In this document: positions 11,013-23,436 of the stretch, in pieces
Position numbering within the stretch: position 1 is the stretch's first letter
How the letters are laid out: each line of letters begins with the position of its first letter
Source of the DNA: Telopea speciosissima
Taxonomy: Eukaryota; Streptophyta; Magnoliopsida; Proteales; Proteaceae
Assembly (NCBI RefSeq): GCF_018873765.1
Contig: NC_057922.1
Span: 8,693,563-8,757,562 of the forward strand
Length of the DNA: 64,000 nucleotides
Reading direction: 5' to 3'
The notes under the pieces: model-generated
What the model saw: the letters and a program-made list of their open reading frames with translations, nothing else
The model's database searches: none
What the model was told of the DNA's origin: nothing
Program-made: the position numbers and the translations under genes

Positions 11013-13892
11013 ATGGATAGAGTTTGCTGGCCCTATTTCGATCCCGAGTACGAAAACTTGAACCTTCGCATAAATCCTCCAAGGTTGGCCCTCCTTCACT
11101 CTTATCTGCTTTTGATGTCTTGAACCCTTCAAATTACAATCCATGAATTCCTGTAATTCTTTTGCTCTAACTTAAGCTTTCATTCTGTCTTAACGTGCGT
11201 TCATAATGCAGGGTATCTATAGATAATGAGACTTGCATGGATTGTACACTGGTTAAGGTAAAATCCCTATTAATTCACTATTGATACAAATTACATCAAA
11301 CTCATTGTTGCTCATGCTCACTAAAATTGATATGTGACATCGTCCTATTCCCTGGACTTGGATCCTCTCCAGCACGCCAACGCGTCCAGTGTGCATCGGA
11401 TGGCTGGCGCACCAGCATGCATCCTAATGCATTGCACAGCAGTCCGATGCGGGCTGGACGCACTAGAGAGGATCTGTTTTCTTATTCTCTAGGCTTGATC
11501 ATTACCCTAAAGAACTAGTACTGGACGATAATCATGCATTGTAGGCAAGGATTCTAAATTCGGAATCAAGATCAGATCCGAATTGGGTCTTGAGTAATCA
11601 GCCAAAATATGCCCAAACCCTAAACTTGGAAAAGAATCAGCCGAGTGGGATCAATCAGAATTGAGCTCGGCATTGACCGATGTTTGTAAATCCGACAAAA
11701 TGGGCTTCCGATTCTTTTATCTGTAATAATGAGTGGTTGTCCTTTAGTTTGGGAATTTCTATGGGTCTTGTCTCATTCTAATGAGGATTTAGATCCTCTG
11801 CGGCCTGGGATTGAGTGGTTATCGTGTTGCGCTCAATTCGCAGGCCACCATGTAGATTTTATATCAACCCAATGGTTAGATGAGCTCAATTCAAAATTCA
11901 AAATTGTCATTCAAAATTTAAAAAACCTAGGAGCTCGTCTATCAATCATTGAATCAGCATGAAATCCAATGTGGCAACTTGTGAGTTGAGCGCAGCACGA
12001 TGGCTGCTCAATCTCAGGTCTCGCCGAGAATGCAAATCCTTCTACTGATTAACACGTTTTTTGTTTCGTACTTTTGTTTGATCCAACGTGGCTTTCTGGA
12101 AATTTGGAGCTAGTGACAAGTGGTTGCCGATACCAATAGGGATTGGCATTGATTTCCGCCGATATGGAAACGAATTGGCTTATTTGGTTGATAAAATACT
12201 AGTTACTAAAACCATGCTCTATTGACTCAATTTGGATCCTCTACTGCCGAGCTGCCCGACAAGACTATGCTGTTTAGACATGGTGCTGCGTGCAATGTCC
12301 ACCTTACCTCTGCCCAAACGCCTTACCCAAGTAGAGGTAAGGCAGTCATTGCATGCAGCACCGTGTCTAAGTAGCACGGTCCTACCGAACAGCTCGGCAA
12401 TAGAGGATCTGGATCAATTTGATTCCGAGTTATAGCATCTACGATTAGATCAGGCATCAGTTGGAATTCACCGAACTCACCCTAAGCGTTTTAAATGCAT
12501 TTGTCGTTTTTTAATGGTAAAGTGGTAAACAGTATGTAATAAAACTTAATTTTTTTGATTTGGGTTTGGATGTTTGACTCATGGGCCGGGCTAGGGCTAG
12601 AAATCCCAACCTGAGGTCAGTTGGGCTAGCTTAGGGAGGATTGGGCTTATAGCCCAAACACATGGAAAATTTGCATATGGGGATAAGCGTCAATGGATTA
12701 CGTATGTATAAAAGAGATTCACCTTAATATGATAGATCCAATACATATTACTATTAGGAGTCATTTTTAGTGAACCATTCTCGTACGGCCTGAAGACAGC
12801 CTCAGGAGGGGAGCCGTGATTTGGGTGGGACGTTTACCTGTTCTATTTTTTGGGAGGGGGGACTGCCCGGATGGGATCCACCTCCCTTTATTAGAGGAAT
12901 TAGGGGAATTAAGGCGGTAGCATGGAAGCGCACCAATACTGAGCGATGACACAGTTTCATATATGGGGGAGCAGAGAGATCATTTCAAGTAGAGAGAGAG
13001 AGGATGCTAGTATACCTCCCGGCTTAGAGAACCTTTTTCCTCAAGTTCAGATTTAGCATAGCATTCACATCTGATCATAGGTCAATTGTTCCGTCCGTTG
13101 GTCGGTAGCATGCCAGTAGAGTTGCAGCCGTCACCGCCGCACCCGTTGTCAGTGCCGGATAAGAACATGGAAAGAGCTTGCTTCAAGAGGAAAGTGGAGA
13201 ATCCAAATGTTTTGTGTTAAATCAATCTTTAATTAAAGATTTGGAACAGAAGAGGGGCGATTTAGTCATTTGAAGATCCAAAGCCACAAAATATTGCAGC
13301 ACACACAGAAGGGGTGGTGGGTAGGGTGCCCTGTTTATAAGATATGGGTGGTGCCCAAATCATCTTTCTTGGGTAAAATCTTAGGGGAAAAAGGTTCTAA
13401 CATGCCCTGGTACATGGACAGATGATATGCTTAGATTAGACATGTTGTGAATTTAAAGTCTAATTCAATCATATGTCTCTCCATGTATCGGCATGCATTC
13501 GCATTCCATGTGGCATGTTGGACTGGGATTCCAAATCTTAGTTGTGTTACTCGTTTTTATTTGTATTGATCCCTTAAAATTAAATGTATGAGTTCAAAAT
13601 AATTTGAAAGTAACTTGTCATTCTCTCATTATCAAAAGATGTAGGATCAAAAAACGAGGTTATAAATTATTTATTTTTAAGATTTGTCAATAAGAAAATC
13701 TTTTTTCTAATATATGTGATACATTATGATTGATATTGGTGGCTGGATGGGAATGGTTTTGCAGGTGGACAGCATGAACAAACCAGGCATACTGCTGGAA
13801 GTAGTCCAAGTTCTAACAGATCTCGATCTCATTATCTCCAAAGCTTACATCTCTTCCGATGGTGGATGGTTTATGGACGGTATATAGCAAAA

Positions 13893-13943
<51 letters not shown>

Positions 13944-16900
13944 GTATGGTTGATGCTTATTCGTGGTCTTTGGATCAACAGTGTTTCACGTTACCGACCA
14001 GCAAGGGAATAAGGTTACAGATGCTAGAACCATTGAACACATAGAGAATGTAAGTTTTCCTTATCTCTTCCAATTTTCTACAAAAAGAGAATAGTAGGTG
14101 ACATTCTTTGGTAAGTATAGGGCGGGCCTTGGTGCAATGGTAATGGTTACTCCATTGTGACTAAGTGGTCATGGGTTCGAGTCTGGAAACAGCCTCCCTA
14201 CAAAAGTAGGGGTAAGGTTGCATACACACTGACCCTCCCAGACCCAGCAGTGGCGGGAGCCTTGTGCACTAGGTACACCTTTTTTATTCTGTTGTAAGTA
14301 AATCAGTCATTGTCTTGGGCTAGATTCATTGCCAAAGGAAATAATATGGACATAATAAGTCCTACTAATAAGGAAAAACTCTATAGCTCAGCTGACATAC
14401 AGAGGTCAAGGGTAACTGCATTAGCCTCACCCCCTCGCCCCCCAAGTGCTGCTTCTTTGTATCCTCAAAATACATGAGGCTAGCTGCAAATATTAACAAA
14501 TGAGATCTATACTAATGCACAGAACCTTGGATTGTTAGTCAGAATCTGCTCAGAGTAAAATGAGTGAGTCTGGGGTAATAGTTTTATGTTTAGTTGGGTA
14601 CCAATAAGGCCATAGAAGTGATTAAATCATCAGCTTTATTAATGAGGCAATCTTCATCAGTAGAATTGGGAAATGTACTTAAAGGCTGCATTTGTTTCAA
14701 CCGTAAAATACTTTACAGGATTTGTTGAAAACCAATACAAAATTATATAAGGATTAGAAAGATGGAAACTGTTGAACTGTTATGCAATATACAAAAAGTT
14801 GTAAGACAACATCCATTTCAAAATTCAGGATTTTGTTTTACTAAAATAGTGATGGCAGTTTGATTATTGATACTCTTGGCACCTATATGGGATTCCACCC
14901 TCATCATATGGCAGGATTATTTCCCTCAGTTAATCATGTTCAAATGTGCTTATTAGTCATATCCAACAAAAAAAATGTCAAATGGTGGGCATATGTAAAT
15001 AAAATTTATAAATAATAATTCTATTTCCATAAAATATTTTACAGAGAAACAAATACAGAGCAAGTGAATTTTAGTTTCCAGGTCAATTTTTTGTTATTAT
15101 GTGGCTAGATGTTAGGACTATTACTGACTATATATTGAAACCAAAGCATGACACATTATCACAGGCTTCAGAGAACTAGTTGTCAAAAGGAAATTAATAA
15201 CGATTTTGATTCAATGGGGGGCCGTCATGTGATAGGGTGCTTCAACAACAACAACTCAGCCTTATCCCAACTAAATAGGGTGCTTCTTCTAACATTCTAT
15301 AGCACTCCCATCTATCCAGGAATCTGAAAATGAGAGCCTTCTTGGCTCTGTTTGAGCCATCCTGCGTATCCTTTGCAATGGTGTGGCATGGAATTCTCTC
15401 AGGCAAGCAACCTATTGGTCTCGAATGGATCCAATGATGGTTATACTGTCAGTCAGTCAGACTGAGTCCGGGTTTTGAGAGGCAGAATGCCCAGCCATCT
15501 CAAATCCTGAAAACACAGTTGGTTAGTTCAAGGGATCAACAGCGCTATGGACCTACTTCTGAGGAGAAACTCAGTTGCAATGGATAATGGACCTGTATAC
15601 TAGACTTTATGCAGCATGATTCACAGTTTTTGTTGATTGCCAAGAATAATACTAACTCGTTCATTGTATGTTATGTGGATGAGTAAATTTCTGTGATTTT
15701 GTGTGTATAGGCTCTAGGACCAAAGGGTCACACTGTGACAAATGGGGTGAAGGCTTGGCCAGGGAAGAGGGTGGGTGTGCACTCCATTGGTGATCATACA
15801 GCCATTGAGCTCATTGGCAGGGATCGCCCAGGTCTCTTATCAGAGATCTCAGCTGTACTCACTAACCTCCACTGCAACGTGGTTGCCGCTGAAGTATGGA
15901 CCCATAACATGCATGTAGCATGCGTTCTTTACATCAACGATGACACCACAGGTTGCGCTGTGGAAGACCCAATCCGATTGTCAGCAATGGAGGAGCAGCT
16001 CAAGAACATTGTACGTGGGCGAGAGGATGATGGAAAAGCAGCTCGCACCAGTTTCTCTATGGATTCCACCCATATGGACCGCCGTCTCCACCAAATGATG
16101 TTTGCTGCAAGGGACTATGAAGATGGTGGGGTCACAGAAGAGAAGGCTTATGCACCTACATTCCAGCCAGTTATCACAGTTGACCGGTGTGAGGACAAGG
16201 GGTATTCAATGGTGAATGTTCGATGCAAAGATCGGCCAAAACTGTTGTTTGACATTGTGTGTACACTAACAGACATGCAGTATGTTGTTTTTCATGCCTC
16301 CATCTCATCCAGTGGCCCCTATGCACTACAGGTACACATGAAGTTTTCCTAGATGACTGTCCACAATAATAACCATCTTTGGATCAATGTCCAACTTTAT
16401 GCACTTTGTCTAAAGTGTTCTTAAGTATTATATTCTTACTTTTCAATCTAAAGGATGTTGCAATTCAGGATATAGTCCATCCAAGGGGTGGCACTTGGAT
16501 TTAAGAATTTCGAGTGGAGTCACTAATTAAATTCATTTTTATGGGAATTAATAGGAGTATTATATACGTCATATGGATGGTTGTATACTTGATACTGAAG
16601 GAGAGAAGCAAAGGGTTATCAAGTGTCTTGAAGCTGCAATTCAACGAAGAGTATGTGAGGTGAGGGACAATTCCAAATTTAACTAAAAAACCTTCATTCT
16701 GTTTTTGCTTATTTAGTAGCATAAAGTGTTGTGTTCCATTATGTGTTTTATGTTTTCAGTGTCTCTTATTTAGTAGCATAAAGTGTTGTGTTCCATTATG
16801 TGTTTTATGTTTTCAGTGTCTCAAGCTATGTTGTAGTCTGTTGATGTCTGTGTGGTAGATGTTTTCTTCATATTTTGTGTAAGGTGGTTCAGTCCTGTAT

Positions 16901-18156
16901 GGTTATTACATTCTGTAGGTGGTACCAAGTGCAGTTGTCCACTTGTTTTCTCCATGTAGTGCCATTTCTCTCTTGGGTGTTCCTTTTGTCTAGTATGTTA
17001 TCTGAAATTGATCTATTTGTGCTGATTGGACATATAGATAAAGGGTCATTTTCTTCATGTTGAAGGTCCCTGTGGAATACTCACCATAAACAAGGATTAA
17101 ATGATGAAATCTTCCACTCATCGGTTATGATACAATTTCTTCATCAGGCATGGCTATCACATACATTTTCCTTAGCTTTGTAGTTGCTTCATGGGTCCAA
17201 GTTTACAAACCTAAGCATCTTACCTGGCAATTGTTTTCAACCAAGAATTGATAAGTCTACAAGTTGTGAAGGTTTATAGGCGTTTTACTATCTCATCCTC
17301 TGTACTCCAAGTCTTAAGACTGGAATTTTCAATTGATCCAGTGTAGGAATTGCATCCCTTCATAATTTACTTGTTTGTATATAGTACCAATAACAGGATT
17401 GTCTAGCATAATTAGAGGCTAGGACCAGTCTACTTACCATTTCTAACTGTAGAACTTTGTGCTTTTCTTCTCCCTTCCCTCATCCTGGTTGGCTTCATAA
17501 TTCCTGATGAAACTATATTAGCTGGATCTTGAGATATCTTTCTTATCAATTTCTACCAATCCTAAAGACATTCATGACTGTTAATATGATCTATGTATAA
17601 GTAGTGCCATTTTATTTTTAACTTCATGCTTTATTAAAGTTCCAGCTATGTCTGTTACTTTAAAAAAAAGTTTTAGTAATGACTACAATAAAATATCCTC
17701 GAGTTTCTTGTTGTACCTTGCAATGCCACTTCAATTTTATTGTGTTGATAGTTTAAGATTGTAAAATATACTCAACCTTGGCCATGCTATTTGAAAATCT
17801 GGGATATAAGCTCCTTGTTGAATGTATTGCAGGGTCTAAGCTTAGAGCTTTGTGCAAGGGATAGAGTAGGGTTGCTATCTGAAGTAACTAGGATTTTTCG
17901 CGAGAATGGATTGACTGTTACAAGAGCAGGTGTCACAACAGTTGGGGAGAAAGCCATGAATGTCTTCTATGTAAGTGACGCTTCTGGGAATCCTGTAGAT
18001 ATGAAAACTATCGATGCGCTCCGTAAAGAAATTGGGCACACTATGATGCTCGATGTGAAGAAACTCCCTACAGGCAGTGCCGAGGCACCTGAGTCCACGG
18101 GATGGGGCAAGACAAGCTTCTTCTTTGGGAGTTTGTTTGACCGATTCTTGGCTTGA
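11013..18156 (+). CDS. ACR3-like: ACT domain-repeat protein, ACR3-like
   Basis: Predicted exons: 11013-11083, 11212-11257, 13765-13879, 13982-14049, 15711-16331, 16555-16659, 17833-18156. They join in frame to 1350 nt (449 aa), the usual size for plant ACR proteins. All introns are GT-AG. The first exon reads [18 protein letters not shown] and the second [15 protein letters not shown], the conserved ACR N-terminus. Four ACT domains follow: about residues 40-115 ([17 protein letters not shown]), 129-205 ([14 protein letters not shown]), 255-330 ([19 protein letters not shown]) and 344-415 ([20 protein letters not shown]). The C-terminus is [17 protein letters not shown], as I recall for Arabidopsis ACR3. 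ACR proteins are thought to bind small ligands such as amino acids and act as regulators; none has a known catalytic site. No break is seen, so it looks functional. Splice sites are inferred. Confidence 0.92.
11360..11476. mobile_element. foldback element, GATCCTCT ends
   Basis: Begins GGATCCTCTCCAGCACGCC and, reversed from the other end, GATCCTCTCTAGTGCGTCC. The arms also share GCATCGGA followed by GGCTG/TGCTG. It lies in ACR intron 2. Confidence 0.7.
11790..12040. mobile_element. foldback element, GATCCTCT-type end
   Basis: The left arm is AGATCCTCTGCGGCCTGGGA then TTGAGTGGTTATCGTG. The reversed right arm is AGACCTGAGATTGAGCAGCC then ATCGTGCTGCGCTCAA. The arms are about 55 bp with a loop of about 140 bp. 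It lies in ACR intron 2. The open frame inside it is incidental. Confidence 0.7.
12232..12415. mobile_element. foldback element, GATCCTCT ends, long stem
   Basis: The left arm GATCCTCTACTGCCGAGCTG pairs with the reversed right arm GATCCTCTATTGCCGAGCTG. The stem continues through TTTAGACATGGTGCTGCGTG and CCTTACCTCT, so almost the entire 180 bp folds on itself. It is the third such element within 1.1 kb of ACR intron 2. Non-coding. Confidence 0.8.
12416..13764. other. rest of ACR intron 2
   Basis: This is the 3' part of the 2.5-kb intron. It shows no gene and no element that I recognise. There are short AG tracts near 12992. The polypyrimidine and acceptor end is GTTTTGCAG before exon 3. Confidence 0.5.
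14120..14287 (+). mobile_element. Au SINE (tRNA-derived) in ACR intron 4
   Basis: Starts GGGCGGGCCTTGGTGCAATG (A-box region), carries CATGGGTTCGAGTCTGG (B box), ACAGCCTCCCTACAAAAG, GACCCTCCCAGACCCAGCAG, TGGCGGGAGCCTTGTGCACT, and ends in a T run after AGGTACACC. These are the hallmarks of the plant Au SINE. A short repeat GTAAGTA lies just upstream (14111-14117) and downstream (14294-14300) and may be the target-site duplication. It is near full length and inserted in sense orientation. Confidence 0.9.
15238..15284 (-). mobile_element. RTE-type LINE 3' tail fragment
   Basis: Read on the minus strand this is ATTTAGTTGGGATAAGGCTG followed by AGTTGTTGTTGTTGAA. This is the typical 3' end and TTG-repeat tail of plant RTE LINEs. 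Only about 45 bp remain. It lies antisense in ACR intron 4. Confidence 0.65.
16709..16822. repeat. perfect 57-bp tandem duplication
   Basis: The unit TTATTTAGTAGCATAAAGTG ... TTTTCAGTGTCTC occurs at 16709-16765 and again, without a difference that I can see, at 16766-16822. It lies in ACR intron 6, just after exon 6. Each unit carries a TGTTTTCAG that resembles a splice acceptor. The identity of the units implies a very recent event. Confidence 0.95.
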
Positions 18157-19299
18157 AACAGGTCACTTCGCTCACATAAGACTCCATTGAATGTACAAAA
18201 CATACTAGTTTTTCAGGGGGAAAATGTGGAAACAGCCAAAAGGCCATGTTTTTGCATAGTTCTAATGGAGCATTAAATACTTGATTAAATTTTTTTTTGA
18301 GTAAATAACTTGATTGATTATTTGCTGCTTCCATCGATTAACAGATACAAATATGTAATTAGTTTATGTAGGATGTGGGCAGAGAGAGAGAGAGAGAATT
18401 CTAGCTTACAGTGCATCAAATAGGCACCAACCTGATAGAAAATCATAACAGTAGAACTAATAGCTAATCATAGTTCTGCAGTTATTGGCTAAAAAACAAA
18501 GCTGAAACTTCCGAAAGACCTCCAGTAACTTGGGACCAGTCATGAGCTACCAAATGTCATTGATAATCTCTAAATTATCCTTGAATTAATCTTCAAAAAT
18601 TCTTGAACACCTCTCCATCCATAGAGTCCATACTATTTTTTTTATATGCCCTTGGGTTGAATAGGCTGAGAACAATTAAGAGTTATGAGTAATATTGAAT
18701 TACTGCATGAAGATCAACCAAATCTTCTGTACAAGATAGTGAATCTGAAGATGGTCAAAAAGTTTTAATATTTGAATGAGGGGCACATACTTGGGAGGAC
18801 AAATAGCCTTTGCTTTGAAGATATTCTCTGCCATTTGAATTCTCTTTCATAGCACTGTAACCATGAGATGAATGGTGATAGAAATTAACTTTCCAAATCT
18901 TTTTTTAAGGGGAATCCTCTTCATTATAATCAAAGGCTATATGAACCCCTAGGGCTAAGTTCATATGAATACGAATCATTATAATCAAGTTTTTAGGAAT
19001 CAGTCTAGGACAGCAGGGACAAAAAATCCAAGTGTCACAATTCAATTCGGTGGTCAGCTACCTATACTGATCCTCTCTTTCTCTCTCTCAATTTTCAATT
19101 GCATGTCTGGTTTAATAGAAATGATAATTTTGAAAAATTCATCTTTCATAATACTGATTAGCTTAGAAATTGCATTGAGGCTCTTCAATTTTAGTCAGCA
19201 ATCATTTAAACACTCATTTATGTAATTGCTTTTTATGTAGTTTCTTTTACATAATGTTTACAATTTGGTGTGATGTCTTTTGGGAGAATAGTATTACAT

Positions 19300-19585
19300 T
19301 GATTATCCTTGAGACCTTCTGTCCCCTGATATACCTGTGAGTTCCTCCACCCAATAGTTCGAGCTTTTTGAATGGATATTTACATGGTATTGAAGCGGGT
19401 TTTCTCCAGTCCTGCTGTAGGTGTCTCCAGAATTTGCCATTGTTCATCTATGCACGTGTATGCAATTTTGTTTTGGCCCCACATTAGTTACCCCTGGGAC
19501 CTTCTGTCCTCTCATATACCTGTGAGTCCCTCCACCCAATAATTTGAGCTTTTGGGTTGGATATTTATAATGTCCATTACATGGT
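19300..19585 (-). repeat. pair of related LTR-like fragments
   Basis: Two stretches (about 19300-19405 and 19485-19585) share ACCTTCTGTCC, ATATACCTGTGAGT, CCTCCACCCAATA and TGGATATTTA in the same order. Reversed, they read like the end of a short plant LTR (TTGGGTGGAGGGACTCACAG). They are fossils without coding content. The family is uncertain. Confidence 0.4.
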
Positions 19586-22129
19586 TTAGCGTAGTCAGGC
19601 ATATTTGGATGTGTTAGCTGTAACATTGGATGATCCACCTACTTCTATCACATGCCGTGATGATGTGGCAATTCTGATTGTATTAGCAGACCATGAGGCC
19701 TATAGTCTACCTGGCCACAAAATTGGGGCTCCATTTGACTTGACAAATGGCTCAAAAAGGTCAATCATGTAGAGAAGTTAATCACAATAGTTGTGAAAGA
19801 ATCTTTTACCCAATATGGTTTGTAAACAAATTTTCAATATTTACTCATCAATATCCTAAATTAAAGATCTTATTTTGTTGGTGTTTAATAGTCTCTATAA
19901 TTAACTAAAACTTACTAATAAAAGTGAAAGAGTGGATTGAGGTGTGTGGATAATAATAATAAGTTTTTTAATGTTCTAAAAATATGGTGAAAATGTTTAA
20001 TTATGTAGCGTAATTTGATGTAACATACAACTACAAGTTAATACAATTCTTCATATGGTTAGGTTGTAGAATATTTTAAATTTATTCAAAGGTTTTGATT
20101 CCTCCAGTTAAATTATGTTATACTAGTAAATTAAAATAATGTTGGGTAATGATTACAAAAGCTTATTTTTTAAGTTTGAAAATTTTTACTTCCTTTTCCC
20201 TTAATTTTCCTTGTAACTAAATAAAGTTTAAGAAAATGAAACAAGTATTGATAGTGGATATGATCTTCTTACAAATCAACAAAAATCAAATATATATATA
20301 TTCCACATCCCTGATTCTACGAAGAAACTACCCCCCTATGTGGGGGGCTTTTCTCTCTTGTCTTTCAACAACCGCTATTGTTCAACCAATATTTAGACAA
20401 TATTGAAATTTTGAAATGAATTATAGAACCACACGTAGATAAATTGGATCAGCCTAAAATTCGACAATTATCTAGATGATGATGTCAACAATATATCCAT
20501 CAAAATTCAAGAATAATGGAATTGTGATGTGACAATTATGAAAAATATAATGATGGAAGGACATTCAACTAAAAGGCATGGTGGATTCCCACTCCACTCC
20601 TCTTTCCTAGGAAAAAAAATAAAGAAAAAAGTGACCCATTTGTTTTGTTGGTGTGACCTAGATTTTTGAAACATGACAAAAGAAAAAAAAAAGAAAAAAA
20701 AAAAGATTATTAGTGATAGACTAATTGTAAATTCGACATACAACACTTAAAAAAAAAATCTTTGACGTGACATGGTTCACTCTATTATTCATATGGAATA
20801 CATTTCAGGAATGAACCACTGAACGGCCCTTGGCTTTCCTATTGATCAAAGGCGTGAGAAAGATAGAAAGAGGAGTGTATCGATGATTAGTACTCATTTC
20901 TCTGATCCGGTTGTCGACCACAGAAAGTTGAACAAGTCATTGATCCTAACATAATCAACATTCGACAACTGGGGAGTGGTTTTTTTCTGGGCTGGTGGGG
21001 GCCTTTCCATTCGCTTTCCTTTCACATCGGTGTTACAAGGCCCTTTCTCCACATGAACATGTGTGAATGATATTAAAAAAAAAATAAACAGAGTGAAAAT
21101 TGTTTACTCACTTTGCGTGAATAGAAATACACGTGGTTGATTGCATATCAAGTTTGATGATCCATCTCAAACATATAGTCCACTATGTATTGAATTCTTA
21201 CCAATATATATTACCTGAAAAATCACTTTTCAACAAAAAATAAAATAATATAATACATAAATATAAGATAAATGCAGTTTTTTATTAAAATAAATACATA
21301 TTATACCATAAAATTAAAATTCTAAGAAAAGATAATTAAGTAAAGGAAGGAAAACCTCTTGCCAATAGAAAGAAGAAACATAACTAAAACAACTAAGAAC
21401 AGATTGTAAAATCTGCCTATTACATAAAATAAAAAAAGAAGATAAATAGAATAAAATATCAATAATGCATGTTTTGGATCTCCCTAAAAGCATCCACCAC
21501 CTCTAACAAATTCAATCAAATCATCACATTCACATTTACACAAAGTTTGAGCACCAGTTTGGATTGTTAGTGTTAATTGTTCCAAGTAATGATAAGGTAT
21601 GTAACCCAGATTTGGCATAAGATACATTATCAACTTAATTTAAAAAGAAAACCAAAACATTAATTTAAACTGTAAACTAGAATATCTGAAACCATGAACT
21701 AACACATATCTTATTTGTTTCTTTCTGTAAGAGCCCACATTGCAACTTAGCTTATCTAGGACTCAACACCTATTGGAGCCTGAACCATGCTTTTCAAATA
21801 ATTCATAAGCAATAATCTTCTATCTCCTCAGTCACTTCTGCAACTTTTTTCATTGTGGGTGAAGGATGCACCTGGTTAGGAACCCAAGCAAGTTCATTGG
21901 CAATCTTTATCTAACTTTTTAAAACCTTACCCTTTTGGCTTGTGGCTTGTTGAGTGTCAAGTTGGTCTGCTCCTACATTCTCAAATACGTAAGAGACAAA
22001 ACAAAATGCAAACAAATAGGTGGGTAGTGAAGACATGCTTATTTGGCAGTTGCCACCCATATCGTATTGTGGGCCCTGATAGAAACAACCAGGGTCCACA
22101 GCCAAGTCTATGGAGATCTACATTAAATC

Positions 22130-22275
22130 CATTACTTTTTCTTTGGGAATATGTTCTCTATCTGAGAGTGCGGGCAGCGTCAGCGAGGGGGCCAGTAGGA
22201 ACATGCGTGCAAGCATCAATAAGGGCAATAATTTCGCCTTTCATGGGATGTGGGTGGTCATTTCACCCCCATCTT
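22130..22275 (-). repeat. reversed copy of the dispersed core repeat
   Basis: Reversed, the stretch reads GGTGAAATGACCACCCACAT, TTATTGATGCTTGCACGC and CTACTGGCCCCCTCGC. This is the same order of motifs as in the repeats at 3838 and 61147. The 139-codon open frame over it has no recognisable product. Confidence 0.5.
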
Positions 22276-22851
22276 GTGTCTGACACAAGATCACTATCCC
22301 AGACAATCCTTGAAAAAAATTCTCTAAGCGGCCATGAGAAGGTTCGCATGGTTTCATGAATCGTGAATCAGATCAATAAATCTGCCAATTCGGATCGGAA
22401 TCAACAATCACCAATCTTGATTCTTATTGTTTTGACTGGGCTAGAGATCAGAATTGGAGGATCTGGCAATCCAATTCGGATTAAAAACCAATCTTTAGGA
22501 AACAAAAATTGAAGTATAGAACCTTATTTCGTCTTTGAACCCCTGTTTGTTGAAACCAACCCAACCTACTTCTCCTTTCCATATCTCCATCAATTCTTGG
22601 CTGATTGAGCTGAAATTTTGAGGGGAGCTCCCTCTCTTGGTATGAATCATATATTCAAACAACCTTGCCAATTTGGAGTTCTACTACTTAAAAAAATATT
22701 GTTATAAAATAAATTATAGTAATACACGATCAAGCAGCGATCTATTGCCCTTTTTTTTTACTCATATTAGTACATTTGTTATTTTGTCTTGCAAGTTATT
22801 ATAAAATAAATTCCTATTGTTATAATTTCTTTTAGAAAAAAGTGTCTCTGA

Positions 22852-22992
22852 GCCTAAGGCGTTTCCTATGCTCTCATATATACATTTTCATTTTTTTTTT
22901 TTTTCCCTCTCTCTCTCTCTCTCTCTTAAATGAATACAAGTTATATGTTGAGATAACGTAAGAAACACCTTAGGCTCAAAGAACCCTTCCCC
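22852..22992. mobile_element. foldback element
   Basis: TGAGCCTAAGGCGTTTC on the left pairs with TGAGCCTAAGGTGTTTC reversed on the right. The loop contains poly-T and a (CT)n run. Non-coding. Confidence 0.55.
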
Positions 22993-23293
22993 TTTTTTTT
23001 AAAACTCATTCTAGTTATAACTTTTCTAATCCTTGTTGGTTACTCCAATTATTTGTTAAAGCACAATGTCAATTATTTTAAGATGCCTTATTTTTGTTAA
23101 TTTCTTAAAGACTTTTATCACAGCACCCTTTGAGTTATAGCTAAAACTAGGCCATTTATTAAGAATCAACTATAGTTGAGGAGCAAAGTCAATTACTTGG
23201 TATTCAAAGAAAAAAAGCTTAAATAATAAAAAGCAATTTAGGTAATTTAGAGTTAACTATAAGAATAAGGTCATACAACCACAATTGGATCAA

Positions 23294-23436
23294 GATCCTC
23301 TGCAGTACCGGCAGGGCAGCAGTGAACATCCAATGGCACAGCAGAGGCCAGGTGGAACACATGGCACACATGGCACACATAGTCTCTGCTGTGCTGCCGG
23401 ATGTGCACTGCCACCCCGCCGGTACTGCAGAGGATT
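23294..23436. mobile_element. foldback element, GATCCTCT-type ends, near-perfect
   Basis: The left arm GATCCTCTGCAGTACCGGCA is matched by the reversed right arm AATCCTCTGCAGTACCGGCG. The stem continues through GGCAGTG, ACATCC and GCACAGCAGAG. The loop carries repeated CACATGGCA units. Non-coding. Confidence 0.8.

Noticed and set aside
14172-14195. tRNA gene suggested by the GGTTCGAGTC box
   Set aside because: The box belongs to the tRNA-derived head of an Au SINE; no acceptor stem or anticodon arm can be formed.
16555-16822. Tandem direct repeat considered as a CRISPR-like or minisatellite array
   Set aside because: Only two adjacent units without spacers, in a plant intron; a simple tandem duplication.
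21940-22359. 139-codon plus-strand frame
   Set aside because: It covers a reversed copy of a dispersed non-coding repeat and matches no protein I know.
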